Shown here piece after piece: positions 12,422 through 24,599 of a stretch of DNA of 64,000 nt. Position 1 is the stretch's first letter; each line of letters begins with the position of its first letter. Position numbers and translations under genes: made by a program. The notes beneath the pieces were generated by a model. That model did no database searches. It was given only the letters and a program-made list of their open reading frames with translations, and had not been told where the DNA came from. Source of the DNA: Daucus carota subsp. sativus (taxonomy: Eukaryota; Streptophyta; Magnoliopsida; Apiales; Apiaceae); contig NC_030381.2 of assembly GCF_001625215.2 (NCBI RefSeq), positions 41,786,689 to 41,850,688 of the forward strand. The letters are read 5' to 3'.

Positions 12422-12783
12422 TTAATAAATTATATTAAATTTATAAGATAACAGACGATGTTGCATTTCCAAATATCTCTAGGGGTTCAACAAACTAATA
12501 TGGAGCTATTATTATGAATAAGGATTCATATCATTGAAGTGGTAGAATTCATATGCTTTATTATAAATTTTATTTTTCGTATCCCAAATAGATTTTTTGT
12601 TAAAGATTTTACAAAATTGGACATACTTCCGGAGTGACAAACTTGTCTAGAAGACATATTGTACCGTTCAGTTTCCCAATCAATCAAAGAATTATTTTGT
12701 TCCTCTGTCATGTTATTCTTCTAGTCCAGATTTCGATTGCTAAAGCCTAAAGTTTCGCAGTACTGTATTTAGTTTCCTTTACC
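12422..12783. other. Intergenic, no gene recognised
   Basis: Short AT-rich spacer between the Helitron and the NOP58 upstream region. The 61-codon minus-strand frame here has no recognisable domain. Confidence 0.4.
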
Positions 12784-13400
12784 TGGGCCGCTACGAAGAA
12801 TTATAACTTCTCTTGCTCGAGCATAACATACCAAAAAGAGCGAGCCCGGCCCACTAGGAGGCAACAATTTTTCATGAAAAATAAAGCCCACAAAGAAGTA
12901 GAATAGAAATAGTCCCATTCAGTGAATTTGGTTAAGATCAAAAATACTTTTCTTTATGAACTATTCTCTTGCTAGTATAATTATTTAAATATTTTATGTT
13001 ATGTATGTAACTAATAAAATTAAGGAGTAATTAACTCTCTTTACTCACTTAACTTTTCGAATTCTGTGTATAAATTACATTCCACGTTGTTACTTAAATA
13101 TTTAAATATTTAATTAAGTCGCCTTAGGATATTTAAATAATCAATTATTTAATTTTTGACTAAATCAATCAATACTAGTTAATTTTCTTTTTTTTTTTGT
13201 CACACATATAATTTTTCTTTGGTAAAACATATAAAAGCAAATACTACAAATAAAGGTCAAAATCGTAAATTCAATGGTATTTTAACTTTTACATTTTTTT
13301 CCGAATTACTTTTTTTACTTTCATTCCTTCACAATTACATGGTCTCTCTATAATGAATGAAACCCTATAAATCTTAAACCCTAGTTCAGATATAAACCTC
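12784..13400 (+). promoter_or_regulatory. NOP58 promoter region with site II and telo-box motifs
   Basis: Site II type TGGGCC/T elements occur at 12784-12789 (TGGGCC), 12848-12853 (GGCCCA) and 12885-12890 (AGCCCA). Two telo-box-like AAACCCTA words lie at 13360-13367 and 13376-13383, just upstream of the likely leader. Site II plus telo box is the known promoter signature of plant ribosomal-protein and ribosome-biogenesis genes, which fits the gene downstream. The transcription start is inferred near 13380-13400. The 5' UTR probably contains an intron, with a donor-like GTAAGT at about 13479 and acceptor CAG either just before 13660 or near 13553. Confidence 0.6.
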
Positions 13401-13663
13401 AATTTTTCTCTGTCGGCTACAAACAGAGAACCTCCAACTATTTCACAGAGGCTTCACGCTTGCCATTCAGCTGAATGTAAGTATATGTATCTCTTTATTT
13501 ATTTTTGCTGCACATTCATTTGATTTTATTTTAAGTTCTTTCTGTCTTTGCAGAGGATTTTTAGTTGTTTTATAGCTTTAATGTTAATGGGTTTTGTTAA
13601 AGTTTTGATTTTGCGGCTTATTTGATGATTTTCTTGGTGGGTTTTGCTGTGGATTTCAGAAAA

Positions 13664-16600
13664 ATGCTTCTTTTATTTGAAACCCCTGCTGGGTTTGCCC
13701 TTTTTAAAGTGTTGGATGAGGGGAAGCTCTCTAAAGTTGAGGTAATTGATGATTTTTGATTATATCCAATTGTTATATTTGTTTGTGTTTATTTTCGGAG
13801 TTCTATTTTGTACCTGTTTCTGGTTTCGACTGTAGTGTATGATGATTGTAATGGTTCGCAGGACTTATCGAAGGAGTTTGATACCGTGGACACAGCTAGA
13901 AAGGTTCTTCGCGTTCTTGCTTATTTTAATGTTTGATGTGGCTACTTCAAGTCCAACTTTGTGATCCCTTGTAGAATTTGTACCTTTGTAGTTCAATCAA
14001 TACATGATTATTTGTAATATTTGAAGAACTCGTGCAGAGTATATTATTTGTATTTGCAAAATACACTTTCACTGTTGGAAGCTTTTTCTTGCATATGGAT
14101 TTTACCATAAATTTCTTGCTATTGGTTGCTTGTATGCTTTTGAAACTGAGACCAATTGTTTGATGTCTCGATCAGATTGTGAAGTTGAAAGCTTTTTCTA
14201 AGTTTGAGAACACATCAGAGGCTTTGTCAGCAGCAACATTGTTGATTGATAGCAAACCTAGCAAAGGTTTACGCAAGTTCTTACGTGCTCACTGTGATGG
14301 TGAAACACTAGCTGTGGCTGATTCCAAACTTGGAAATGCAATCAAAGAGAAACTTGTAAGCTAATAAGCTTTTTTATATTGCACTTGTTTGTTTTTGGAT
14401 ATTACTTGACTCTCTTGACTTAAATTACTTTCTTACAGCAAATCGACTGTTTCCACAACAATGCTGCTATGGAACTGATGAGAGGTGTGAGAAGTCAATT
14501 GACTGAGCTTATATCTGGTCTGGGAGCTCAGGATTTGGCTCCAATGAGCTTGGGTTTATCTCATAGCCTGTCCAGATACAAGCTAAAGTTCAGCCCTGAC
14601 AAGGTGAAGCTCTAGTCTTTATGATGATACATTATCTCGGTCCCCTATGCCTCCTGCTGCAGTTAGAAGTTAAATTTGAAAGCTATCGATGAAGGCAGTT
14701 CATGAAATATTGAAAAACACCTTATCCACACCAAATTCTGGGAAATCCTGCGGGAATAAGTTATATGCAAAGTAGCATTAAAACTTGCAAGTGCATAAAA
14801 GTATTGTGATGCTTCAAAGCTGGCAGCTTCATGTCAGATTAAGAAACATCTTTATTGATGTGATAAATTTTGAATACTTAGGACATTGATCTCTATAAAA
14901 TTCCAGTTGACCCTTTACAAGTTTATGAACCAGCTGAATGTGTGTCAGTTTGGCCACTTGAATTTGTTCTTGAATCATATGAATTGGATCTAAAGAGTAA
15001 AGACTTCTCCCTGGAAGTCATTTCAATCAGTTTTTCTGCTCTGCTGGAAAAGATTGGCTTAGTTCTTTTCTAACTGTCAACTGCTTATTACTCTTTGCAG
15101 GAAAGAATGTAGAACTCTATACTCGCCTGCTAGATTTAGTTTGCATTGCTATCTCTTTTCATATCTATTAGTGTTGGTGATAATATATACTGTGGAGCTA
15201 TGTTTGCTTTTTTTTCATTGCTCTATGAATGATGACAGTGATATGTAGCTACATCTGCTCAGCAGTATGCATTATTACCACACACACACACAGATATATT
15301 TATATATGTGTGTGTGTGGGTGTGTGCAGCACTCATATGATGTAAGATGATCCTATTACCAATTGAATGTACCCTGAATTTGCTTGTGTCGTTAGCATTG
15401 GTACTCATATCTGTTTTTAGAATGTTAAGGGATGCTGTATTCTGTTAAATGTTTGCTATAACATTGTACTTAATATACTCACCTGTCTTATTTGAACTTT
15501 TCCAGGTTGATACAATGATCATACAGGCAATTGGTTTATTGGATGATCTTGATAAAGAGCTTAACACATATGCCATGAGGGTGAGGGAATGGTATGGTTG
15601 GCATTTTCCCGAGCTTGCAAAGATCATTCAAGACAACATCCTTTACGCAAAGTCGGTGAAGCTGATGGGTGACCGTACGAATGCTGCAAAGCTCGATTTT
15701 TCTGAGGTATTTGTCATAAATTAGCATCCCCACACTGCTAAAATGCTTCTTATATCTGAATAATAGGAGCTTATTACCGATATGATTTTAGCAGGCTTTA
15801 TGTAACTTCCTCTTGTGATTATTGTAGTTTCCCAGAGGTGATTATTGTAGCATCCCTAGCTTTTCCTTGTTCCACCCTAGCAAACTATACAAGCTACTTA
15901 TGTTTTATGCCTTCTTTAGAATAAAAGCTTATAACTTCAATTTCTTGTGGTTTCTGCAAGTTATGGTTGTATTTAGATACTCGATTTTGTGAACGAGAGT
16001 AAAGGAGAACATTACTAGGTACTTCAGGTACTAAGTAGTGTGCTATAGAGAGAGTTACTATCAAGTAGCTTTGCAAGTTGGTTGTGTTGTTCTTCTAATC
16101 CCTTACAATATTTGTACACTTGGACACTTGTCTTTTGAGTCCAAGGAAGAAAGCTTTTATTACCTTTTGAACTATGAATCACCTACATATTGTGGTAATT
16201 AGTATATTATTCTGGGAAAATATATTTTTGATTAAGAGACCATCATACCAAATTTCCGTGTATGTACCAAACTTCTGTGTGTATAATTTGATTTTTTACA
16301 TTATACTGATGCTGAAGTTAAATAATAGAAGCATCCTGAACAACAATTGTGCCTCGATTATAAGATATTAGATGTTTATTTGTCTTGTTTTATCTATGCT
16401 GTACATGTATATGAACTGACACTTATATTTTATAACCAATTTCTGAAGCTTGTTTTTCCACATTAAAGCAGCAAAATATGAATCTGGAATAAGGTTTTAG
16501 GCTGATTGCTCATATGTGGTTATTCTGATTTTTCTCAGGTCCTGTCGGAAGAGGTTGAAGCTGAACTCAAAGAAGCATCCATGATATCCATGGGAACTGA

Positions 16601-18010
16601 AATTAGTGATCTTGATCTGATAAATATTAAAGATCTTTGTGATCAGGTTCTGTCTCTTTCAGAGTACAGAGCTCAACTGTACGATTATCTGAAGAGCAGA
16701 ATGAACACTATCGCTCCAAATCTAACTGCTCTTGTTGGAGAACTTGTTGGTGCTCGTCTCATTGCCCATGGGGGGAGCTTAATTAATCTTGCAAAGCAGC
16801 CAGGGAGCACAATTCAAATTCTTGGAGCAGAAAAAGCATTGTTCAGAGCTCTTAAGACAAAACATGCAACCCCAAAATATGGGCTTATCTACCATGCCTC
16901 TTTAATTGGTCAGGCTGCTCCAAAACATAAAGGAAAAATTTCACGATCTCTAGCTGCTAAAGCATCCATAGCAATTCGGTATGATGCCCTTAGAGAAGGG
17001 GAAGATAATTCTATGGGGTTGGAGCATCGAGCCAAGGTACTAATATGTACAGTTTGTTTTGTATTATGTAATTTGTTCATTGTTCTTCCTTTAAATATAT
17101 AATTTCATACTTGAACATTGTAGCTTGAAGCACGCTTGAGGAATCTAGAAGGCAGAGAACTAGGCCATGCTTCTGGTTCAGCTAGAGGCAAACCCAAGAT
17201 TGAGTTCTATGATAAGGACCGCAAGAAGGGAGCAGGTGCTTTGATAACTCCTGCGAAGGTCTGTATTGTACTAGAGCTTTTATTAAAGTGCTTTGTCACT
17301 TAAAATACAAAGTTTATATTAATTTTATTACTTCTCTGCAAATAAATTGACGACTTATAAACATAAGCAATTGCATTTTGAACTTAATAGTGAGTGTATT
17401 TGCCATTGATTATGATTGTTGCCTGCACTTTATGGGTACACGAAATTCATTTTTGCAAAATTGTGGATAAGATCAGATGAACGTTTATCTGCTGTTGGGC
17501 TTTATAAGATAGTTACTACCTTATGTTTTTCCTAAGCTGCTGCAACTTATTTATATGAATTTGCTTGTCAGACTTTAGTAAGTATAAAACGATGTATTTG
17601 AAACGCAGACATACAATCCATCAGCTGATTCTCTTCTTGGAAAGACGGAAGCATTGCCTGAGGATAAGGAGGAAGAGGAAGCTGTCTTAGGAAAGAGGAA
17701 GAAAAAAACAGAAGAAACTCAGACCGAAGCCCCTGAAGAGAAGAAAGACAAAAAGAAGAAAAAGAAAAAGGCCGTTGATGCAGATGAAACTGTGTTGGCA
17801 GAGGCGGAGGCTGAGGATGAAGTTGCTGCCAAAAAAGAAAAGAAGAAGAAGAAGAAGAAGCATTCAGCTGAGGAGTCTGAGGCTCAGAATACTGAGAATC
17901 TAGAGGCAGGGGGGAAGAAAAAGAAGAGGAAGCATGCCGACCAAGATGAAGAAACTGAAACTCCCGCAAAGAAGAAAGATAAAAAGAAGAAGAAAAGAAG
18001 TGAAGAATGA
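13664..18010 (+). CDS. NOP58: Nucleolar protein 58 (NOP58/NOP5), box C/D snoRNP core
   Basis: Eight coding exons join in phase 0: 13664-13741, 13862-13903, 14176-14355, 14439-14603, 15506-15706, 16539-17036, 17124-17258 and 17609-18010, giving 566 aa, a normal length for plant NOP58. The NOP5 N-terminal domain opens with [20 protein letters not shown] (1-66). The coiled-coil and Nop domain follow (about 155-400), with the signature [20 protein letters not shown] near 318-337 and [11 protein letters not shown] after it. The C-terminal tail (434-566) consists of Lys/Glu blocks, the KKE/D repeat of NOP58 rather than NOP56. In the nucleolus it binds 15.5K/SNU13 and box C/D snoRNA and positions fibrillarin for rRNA 2'-O-methylation. 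All introns are GT-AG. Separation from NOP56 rests on the N-terminus and tail. Confidence 0.95.
15280..15320. repeat. CA/TG inverted microsatellite in NOP58 intron 4
   Basis: A CACACACACACACA tract is followed, after AGATATATTTATATA, by TGTGTGTGTGTGGG. In the transcript this can fold into a nearly perfect hairpin inside the intron. Confidence 0.6.
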
Positions 18011-19355
18011 GGGAAGATGCGGAATACTATGCTCACATGCTACTGATCTATTTTGGGTATGTATACTTGCAAGAAGTGAGTTTGGGCGGTTGTTGGATGT
18101 TAAGTTCTATTATTACAGAGCAATTTCTGTAGGATCAGTTAGCAATGTTTTCCTGCTTGGAGTATGTCTGCCTGCAGTTAAATATTTAAATAGGATAAAT
18201 ATTATTTAGTGTTGGATGAATCGCATATGTTATGCCTTTGATTGAATATTAATTTGTTTTGCGTTTCACTGCTTTTTACTTATGTTATTACTTTATCATG
18301 GGCCTGTTAATGTTAACTACTGATGGTTAAAATGGTGCAAAACGAAATGAGAATTCTGAAGAATTTTTTGAAGACCAAAATGAAAAAACGCTCTAAGTTC
18401 TCAAATGCAAAGTACAAATTACTCTGTTAAAAACTTCATCAGCGAGCTTCACTACCTCATTGGACATTCACCAAGATATTAGAGACACCGATCATTCTCG
18501 CGGTCACACGGTAGTTTGTAAGATCTTTTTTGATATGTTTAGCGTATTGATCTATTATATAATAAGTATTTTATCCGATTACTTGTCACATGAATAGAAT
18601 GGTAACAAATCACTTGTGATTATGCTTAAATTTTAGTCCAAAGAGAATTATTTGAATGAAAACTATATTTTACGAATTCTCTATAATTTGTGACACACAC
18701 ACATATAATCAACCCTTTTTTCTTAGAAATGCTTTTTTTTTACCTCATGAAATTTGATTACCACTAAGTCTAATGAAATTAATAGTTGGAATATAATTAG
18801 CCGGAGATGCATAATTTGAATTTGATTACAACCAAGTCTTATTAAACTAACAGTTGGAATATAACTACCAGGAGATAGCATAGTTTGTAATCAATATGTG
18901 GAAGCCTAATTAACTAGGGAGATGGGTCGGCAATTTATTCTTGGCAACAAAATATCACTAATTTTTTTTCACGGAAGAAAATAATCCTAGAGCTGGTGTC
19001 ACTGCACGGACACAAGGAATCTAGGGTTAAAGTCTTTCTGCTATAAAAAATCACAGATAATTTGTTGCACCAATCAATTAGCAGGGATCCCGACCCAATT
19101 AACTAAACAAAAACAAAGGTAAACTATGAATATAGTAAGAAAATTCCCCTTCATCAAAAGCAAGTGCTTAAGATGTAGCACTCTACAAGATTTATATTAT
19201 TCACAAAGGTTGAACTGCACCAATCTTTACAACACCAAAGTCCAAAGGGATACTCTCTACAGTTTTATAGATAACCAAAAAAAACAGCTGTAGCCTGTAG
19301 CTGCCTGTTGCTTAAAATCTGCAGTCTTTATCCAAATTCTAGGCTGTTTACCGCA
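18011..19355. other. Convergent intergenic region between NOP58 and the IPGA1-like gene
   Basis: It holds the 3' UTRs of both convergent genes. A 68-bp tandem duplication lies at 18751-18887, two diverged units that each start AATTTGATTAC. No other gene was seen. Confidence 0.5.
18751..18887. repeat. 68-bp tandem duplication
   Basis: Two adjacent units (18751-18818 and 18819-18887) share AATTTGATTACnAC.AAGTCT and AGTTGGAATATAA, with scattered substitutions. Confidence 0.6.
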
Positions 19356-22300
19356 TTACATCTTGTTCAGAACAAGAGCAAGATTCCGCAGCTCCTCAAA
19401 TGCATGCATTGTTTCTGCATCAAATCCTCCAGCAAACTGCGTCAAGAGGAAATATAAAACATGAACAAGAAAGTTATGTAGTTAATTTCCTCAACCTAAA
19501 GTTGCTGATTTGCTTTTATACAAGAATGTGGAAACTAGCTAAAACATTGTGCATAGGAAAAATATCAGATCATCATTTCTGTTGATATGATCTTGCTTTC
19601 CTGTATTATTATTATACTTGTAGTTTAAATCACTTGTCTTGTTTCCTCTAATGTGTTGTGTGGCTAGTCTATTTGGAGTACTTGATATCAGTGTCAATTT
19701 ACCAACCTGATGAATTCGGAAAGCAAATCTCACACCCTGAAGAAGCATGTAGTCCATAGAGGAATCTTTCTCTGATGTTCCTTTGGTATGGAGTTCGGTC
19801 GCCACCCTCTTCATATATTTCTTTGCAAGCTTCACAGATCCAAATTTTATCTGCAGTGGAAGATTGGACAGACCATACTTTGTTCAGATATTTGTAAGAC
19901 TTGGGCGGAACAAAATTTTGTCCTTCATAAGTAACAAGAATGTATTTTTTGAGCTATACTATTGACATGGCACAGGCGTACATAACCATGAACAAGCCCC
20001 CCCCCAAAAAAAAACAAAAAAAAACTCCTTGTTGCTCCTTACCATAAATTCAAATTTCAGATAAAAAAATTCAATATAGCATAGACGTGATAATAAACCC
20101 AACTATATTACCAAAATCGATTTGAAAAACCCCTACAAGACGATGTATGGTAAACATCAACGGTCAAACTCCCCCAAAGATCTTTAATACTGATAGGAAT
20201 TAAATTATTTATGGAAAAGAGAACCTCTTAGATCTAAACTGCAGTCTGCAAATAAATTAAGTCCCTTTTCTCATTTGTTATGAGAAAGCTCACCAAAGTT
20301 TCATGTTCAGTTTTGAATTAGAGACGTTCAAAATGCTAACGGGGTAGGTAGACAGCTGAGGCATATCCTATTATGGGTAAATATTTGTCAAGGCTTTTTA
20401 TTGGTGGAAATCATGTGACTGGCTAACAACCAACTACAGAATGAAAGCTAAATGTTTTTCTACATTACCAGGAACAGAAGTGGGAATATAGCTCAGGGTC
20501 CATAGCAATAAATAAATCTCAAGTTAGTGCTATTTTAATATAATTATAAGCGACCACTATTTAAAATATGTCATGGTCTGATCCGGTGGGAGGTTTAGGC
20601 ATCACATTCACAATGTACATGTACTGTTTTCTTTTGAATCAAACACAATAGAAGATTTCTACTTTACAGAATATGTAAACAAAAATCAACTGAAACTTGT
20701 TAAAATGATAAGGAGAAATGGAATTACCTTGCTTAATATTCCATTGTCAACCATCCAGTCTGTAGGGATTTGGAAGTCTTTACAATTACGGATCAATGAA
20801 TCTCTCGTTCGTAGAAGACTGTACACAGTCCGTTCCATCCTAAAATTGAAAAATCGTTGATATTTCTCAGAAGAGCTGGAAGACATTATAGACCAGTATT
20901 ATGAGAAACTGCTTTAGCAAAATTTTAATGTTCTTACTTTTCAGACAAGGTAACCATTTTCTTTAGCGCAAGATCACATGGAACTCGAGTATCATCGTTA
21001 TAGTTAGAAACTTCATGCTCCAGTTTTTTGAGATCTCTGTACCCAAAAGCTGCTTCTCTCAATGTGTCGGCTTTCTTCTCTGGCCAATCAAAGTGCTTTA
21101 GGACAGCCCTTTCATCCACCTACCAATAGAAACCAAATATAATGAGGAATAAGCTGGAGAAGTGTTTTACTACACGAGGCAGGCTAGATTGTACATTTAT
21201 ACAGATCATAATTTAAACCTATAGTTCTAAGTCCAGCAAGTAATATATAAATTCTTGTATAAAATTAATCCTTTCCAGAGCAGATCCTCTTGGACAACAT
21301 TAAACACAGCTGTGCAAATTGTTTAGCACGCGCCTTGAGTGCAAGTTAATAAAATGAATAGTTGTCTTACAAGGAAGCCGAGTTCATCATCCAGCCATTT
21401 AACGAAAGCCACCACATCTTCAATGTCCTGAAATACTGCTTCATTGACCTCTTTTATTAAAAAATTGACAAATTCCCCCTGGGTCTCGACATCTGCCTTT
21501 ATCTGTATACAGATAATGATTCAAATATAAGTTTGTTGGGCTACACATAATTATATACGAATTGCGATGAAAGGAACAACTGAACAATAGTGGGAAAACA
21601 CTGATCGAGTGAATTCCAATTAGAAGAAACTTAACAGTAGCTTTCAGCAAAAATGAGGATAGAAACGATAAAAAGAAGAATGAAACGGGTTGAACTTACA
21701 GCAATCAAATGTGATGATCTATTCTCTATTTCGCCAATCATGCTACTACGAACATTTGCAACATTCACGCCATCACAGGCTCCTCCATTCAAAGATTCTT
21801 TTCTGGAGTCCCTCTTCATAAGGGAATGATAAAACTCAACAACTTGTGGAGCTCGCTTTACCATTCCGGTAGTACTTTTTCCCGCAAACTTTGGAGGGGG
21901 AGGTGGTGGTGGAGGAGGGGGAGGTGGTGGAGGTAATTGAGATGAGACATTTTTTGGATCATTTGAAACAGAACATAAAGGCCTTGGAGGAGGATTGGGG
22001 ACACGGAGGACCCGTCTCTCAACATCAAAAGAAGCTCTGGCTTTAGTTATCTCTTGGCAATTCATAAAGAATTGATCTGTCTGAATATCTCCCATTTTAT
22101 AAGTTTGAGGAGCTAACGAGTCTTCTTCCTTCTCCACTTCCTTTAAACACATAAAACCATCAGATTGCCTTCTCTTATTCTGTGCTGAGTCTTCTGCATA
22201 GTATTTTGCTCCACTTATAGAATGCCTTCTTCTGGGGCTTTGTATGTCACTCCAATTATGTTCTAACAGATGAGCCGGGTTTTCAAAATTTTGCAAATCT

Positions 22301-23593
22301 TCATCAGTAATAGGCCATCTCTTCAACTTCTTAACCAGATTCAACCTCTTCATGCTACTACATTCATAGTCTGTATCACTTTGGCAAGATGACAGGTTAA
22401 GTATCTCACTGTTTCTCTCAACTGCATTTGGAGTTGACATCTGATCAGAATTTGCAGATGACAAACCACGCAACTCACTTCGCAGACATGAATTCACCCA
22501 TCTCAAATAGACAAGCTCCTCAACCTCATTCAACCGGCTTACTTGTAAATTTTCCACTTGTTTAGACAAATCCTCATTTGTGTGTCTTAACGAAAAAGCC
22601 TCTGCTTTGATCTTCTCAATAATATCGGTCTGATAAGCCACAATGAAAATAACAACATATACAAGGGTTAAAATCACGGATACTTTTTTGCTAAAAAATC
22701 AAGAGGCAATTTACTCGTACGAAGTTAATATTTTCAGTAATTTCTAAAAGAGCATTTGTAATCTGAAAACATTCGTTATCACTATTATTAATAGATATAC
22801 ACAACGGGAAAAAAATAAATACCTCGGAAACTTCTGCAAGAGCAGCTAGCTTGGATTCCATGGAAGAGAGTCTACAAGCAAGATTTCTCTTCTCAAGTTG
22901 AAGCTCCATGTTTATGCGCCTCAACTCCACAACTTCCACCTCAAGACTATTCGATGGTGCTACCTTTAAAACATCCGCATTTTCCCTTTCCAATATATGC
23001 TCCTGCCTCTCCTCCAACACAGAGGTTGCAGACACCAATTGCTCCGAAAGGCAAGTATTCTGTGATTCTAAATGAGCTACTTTCCTCAGTAGATTATCAT
23101 TTTCAATTTTCTTTAATTCTAGTTCCTTTTCAAGATCCAAAATTTTGGGGTTTCTCTTACAATCTAATAACTCAGCTTGCAAATGTATCTCCCTTTCTTT
23201 TGATTCCTGAAGCCATCCTCTTAAATGGTCGAGCTCCAAATATAAATCACGAGAACCCGAAGAATTGGTCTTATTGAACTGAGGATGAACTTGTGTGGGG
23301 GTGACTGAACAAGATAAATCACCAATGAGAGATCGTTTTACTCGCACTTGTGAAGACACCAATGCATTTTTCTGATTCGAATTATCAGAAAGAGGTACTT
23401 TTTTGCTCTGAGCTAATGTCTGTATCTTAGTTTTCTTATCCCCCGAGAACCCTTTTACAATGTTAGAACCCCAAGAAGACCTGGGCTTTACAGGATTGTT
23501 GCTCCCTTTTGCAGCATTACTCTTTGGTATCTGATTTTGATCAGAAAATTTCGAGCCTTTTGCTCGAATTTCAGAAAGTTTTGCTTCTCCCAT
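19356..23593 (-). CDS. IPGA1-like / CHUP1-family protein with a polyproline tract
   Basis: Eight coding exons on the minus strand: 23593-22823, 22762-22721, 22629-21700, 21502-21371, 21119-20938, 20839-20728, 19850-19707 and 19436-19356. They join in frame (the fifth ends in phase 2) to give 797 aa. The N-terminal quarter is basic and Ser/Lys-rich. Coiled coil runs from about 115 to 320. A run of 14 prolines sits at 504-517, preceded by NPPPRP. The conserved CHUP1-type C-terminal region begins near VVEFYHSLMKRDS (about 533) and includes FVKWLDDELGFLVDERAVLKHF-like sequence and a final FAGGFDAETMHAFEELRNLA block. CHUP1 links chloroplasts to actin. The shorter relatives include IPGA1 and IPGA1-like proteins, which associate with microtubules and affect cell expansion. 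No chloroplast outer-membrane anchor is seen at this N-terminus, so I favour IPGA1-like. A 5' UTR intron is likely, with a donor-like GTCAGT near 24020-24025 and a leader up to about 24250. Confidence 0.9.
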
Positions 23594-24330
23594 TTATGAT
23601 TATAAACAAAAGAAGCTAGCTTTCTACTACCAATAGAGCTAATCGAAATCCTAAAATTAACAAATTCAGTATCAGGATCACAAATACAATCCAATCACTA
23701 AACCAATCATACCCTCGAATCAAGAAAAAAATATCCGTCTTAAACTGACAAATTACAAGGGTTTCTAAAAATCCTCAAGTTCAAACTTAACCACTCCAGA
23801 ACTCAGTAAAGATTTATATGGGCTCCTTCAAATTGACAAAAAAAATATAGATCAATGTTCGATAGACTAAAATGACCTAAAAAACTCTAGCCCATCAGCT
23901 ACAATTTCATTCCTGTTCAAGAAACACAAAGATACTATTGGTTTCTTGACTTAAATACAACAAATGGTGATAAACTAAATCATGGGTTAACTTAAAGAAT
24001 CAAAAGGGTAGCACAAGAACTGACCTTTTTTGAGTTTAGAATGAATCAAGCTGAGCTGGGTATTTTGCAATTGAAAGTTCAAAAGAGTAGACACAGTGAC
24101 ACAATTATCGAGATACAGACTACAGAGTGATGGATGGGAGAATTTGAAGTGAAAAAGTGGAGTGTGCTTGAAAAGTGGACAAATGTTTCTGCTTTGTTTG
24201 TTTGCTTTTTCGAGGCTTGAGAGTGTGTAGTCATTTAAATTTTTGAATTTTGAAATTTCGATGAACAAAGTAGAATTCTAACGGTCGTGTACTGCTACAA
24301 AGTGCAAATGGTCCAGTTCTTTCATCTTTG

Positions 24331-24589
24331 CGGTGGCAATTTCAGACACGACCCGAAACCCGACACGAACCCGACCCAACCCGAAACCCGATTTACTGAG
24401 ACAGAAACCCGAAAGTGACCCGAAAATCACCCGACAGACCCGAAATGGACCCGAAATGACCCGAAACTAGAATTTCATTTGTAATAACTTCAATTTTTGG
24501 TTTTATTCAATTTTAAGTGATTTTAAGTTGACCCGAAATCGACCCGATTGCTGACACGAACACGACCCGTTACCCGAAATTGCCACCCC
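24331..24589. mobile_element. hAT-like non-autonomous element rich in ACCCGA repeats
   Basis: The terminal inverted repeat GGTGGCAATTTC is at the left (about 24332) and GAAATTGCCACC at the right (about 24576-24587). The 8-bp flanks are CATCTTTG and ATTCTTTG, a partly decayed 8-bp duplication typical of hAT. The interior is built of directional ACCCGA / ACCCGAAA units. It is about 259 bp and inserted just upstream of the IPGA1-like gene. Confidence 0.6.
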
Positions 24590-24599
24590 ATTCTTTGGG

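Noticed and set aside
13742-16538. Possible intronic C/D box snoRNA in NOP58 (ATGATGA words near 14620 and 15222)
   Set aside because: I could not find a matching CTGA D box at usable distance with terminal pairing; the words are common in AT-rich introns.
23987-24268. 93-codon minus-strand frame just upstream of the IPGA1-like gene
   Set aside because: It falls in the probable 5' leader and first intron; no domain and not in phase with the main protein.
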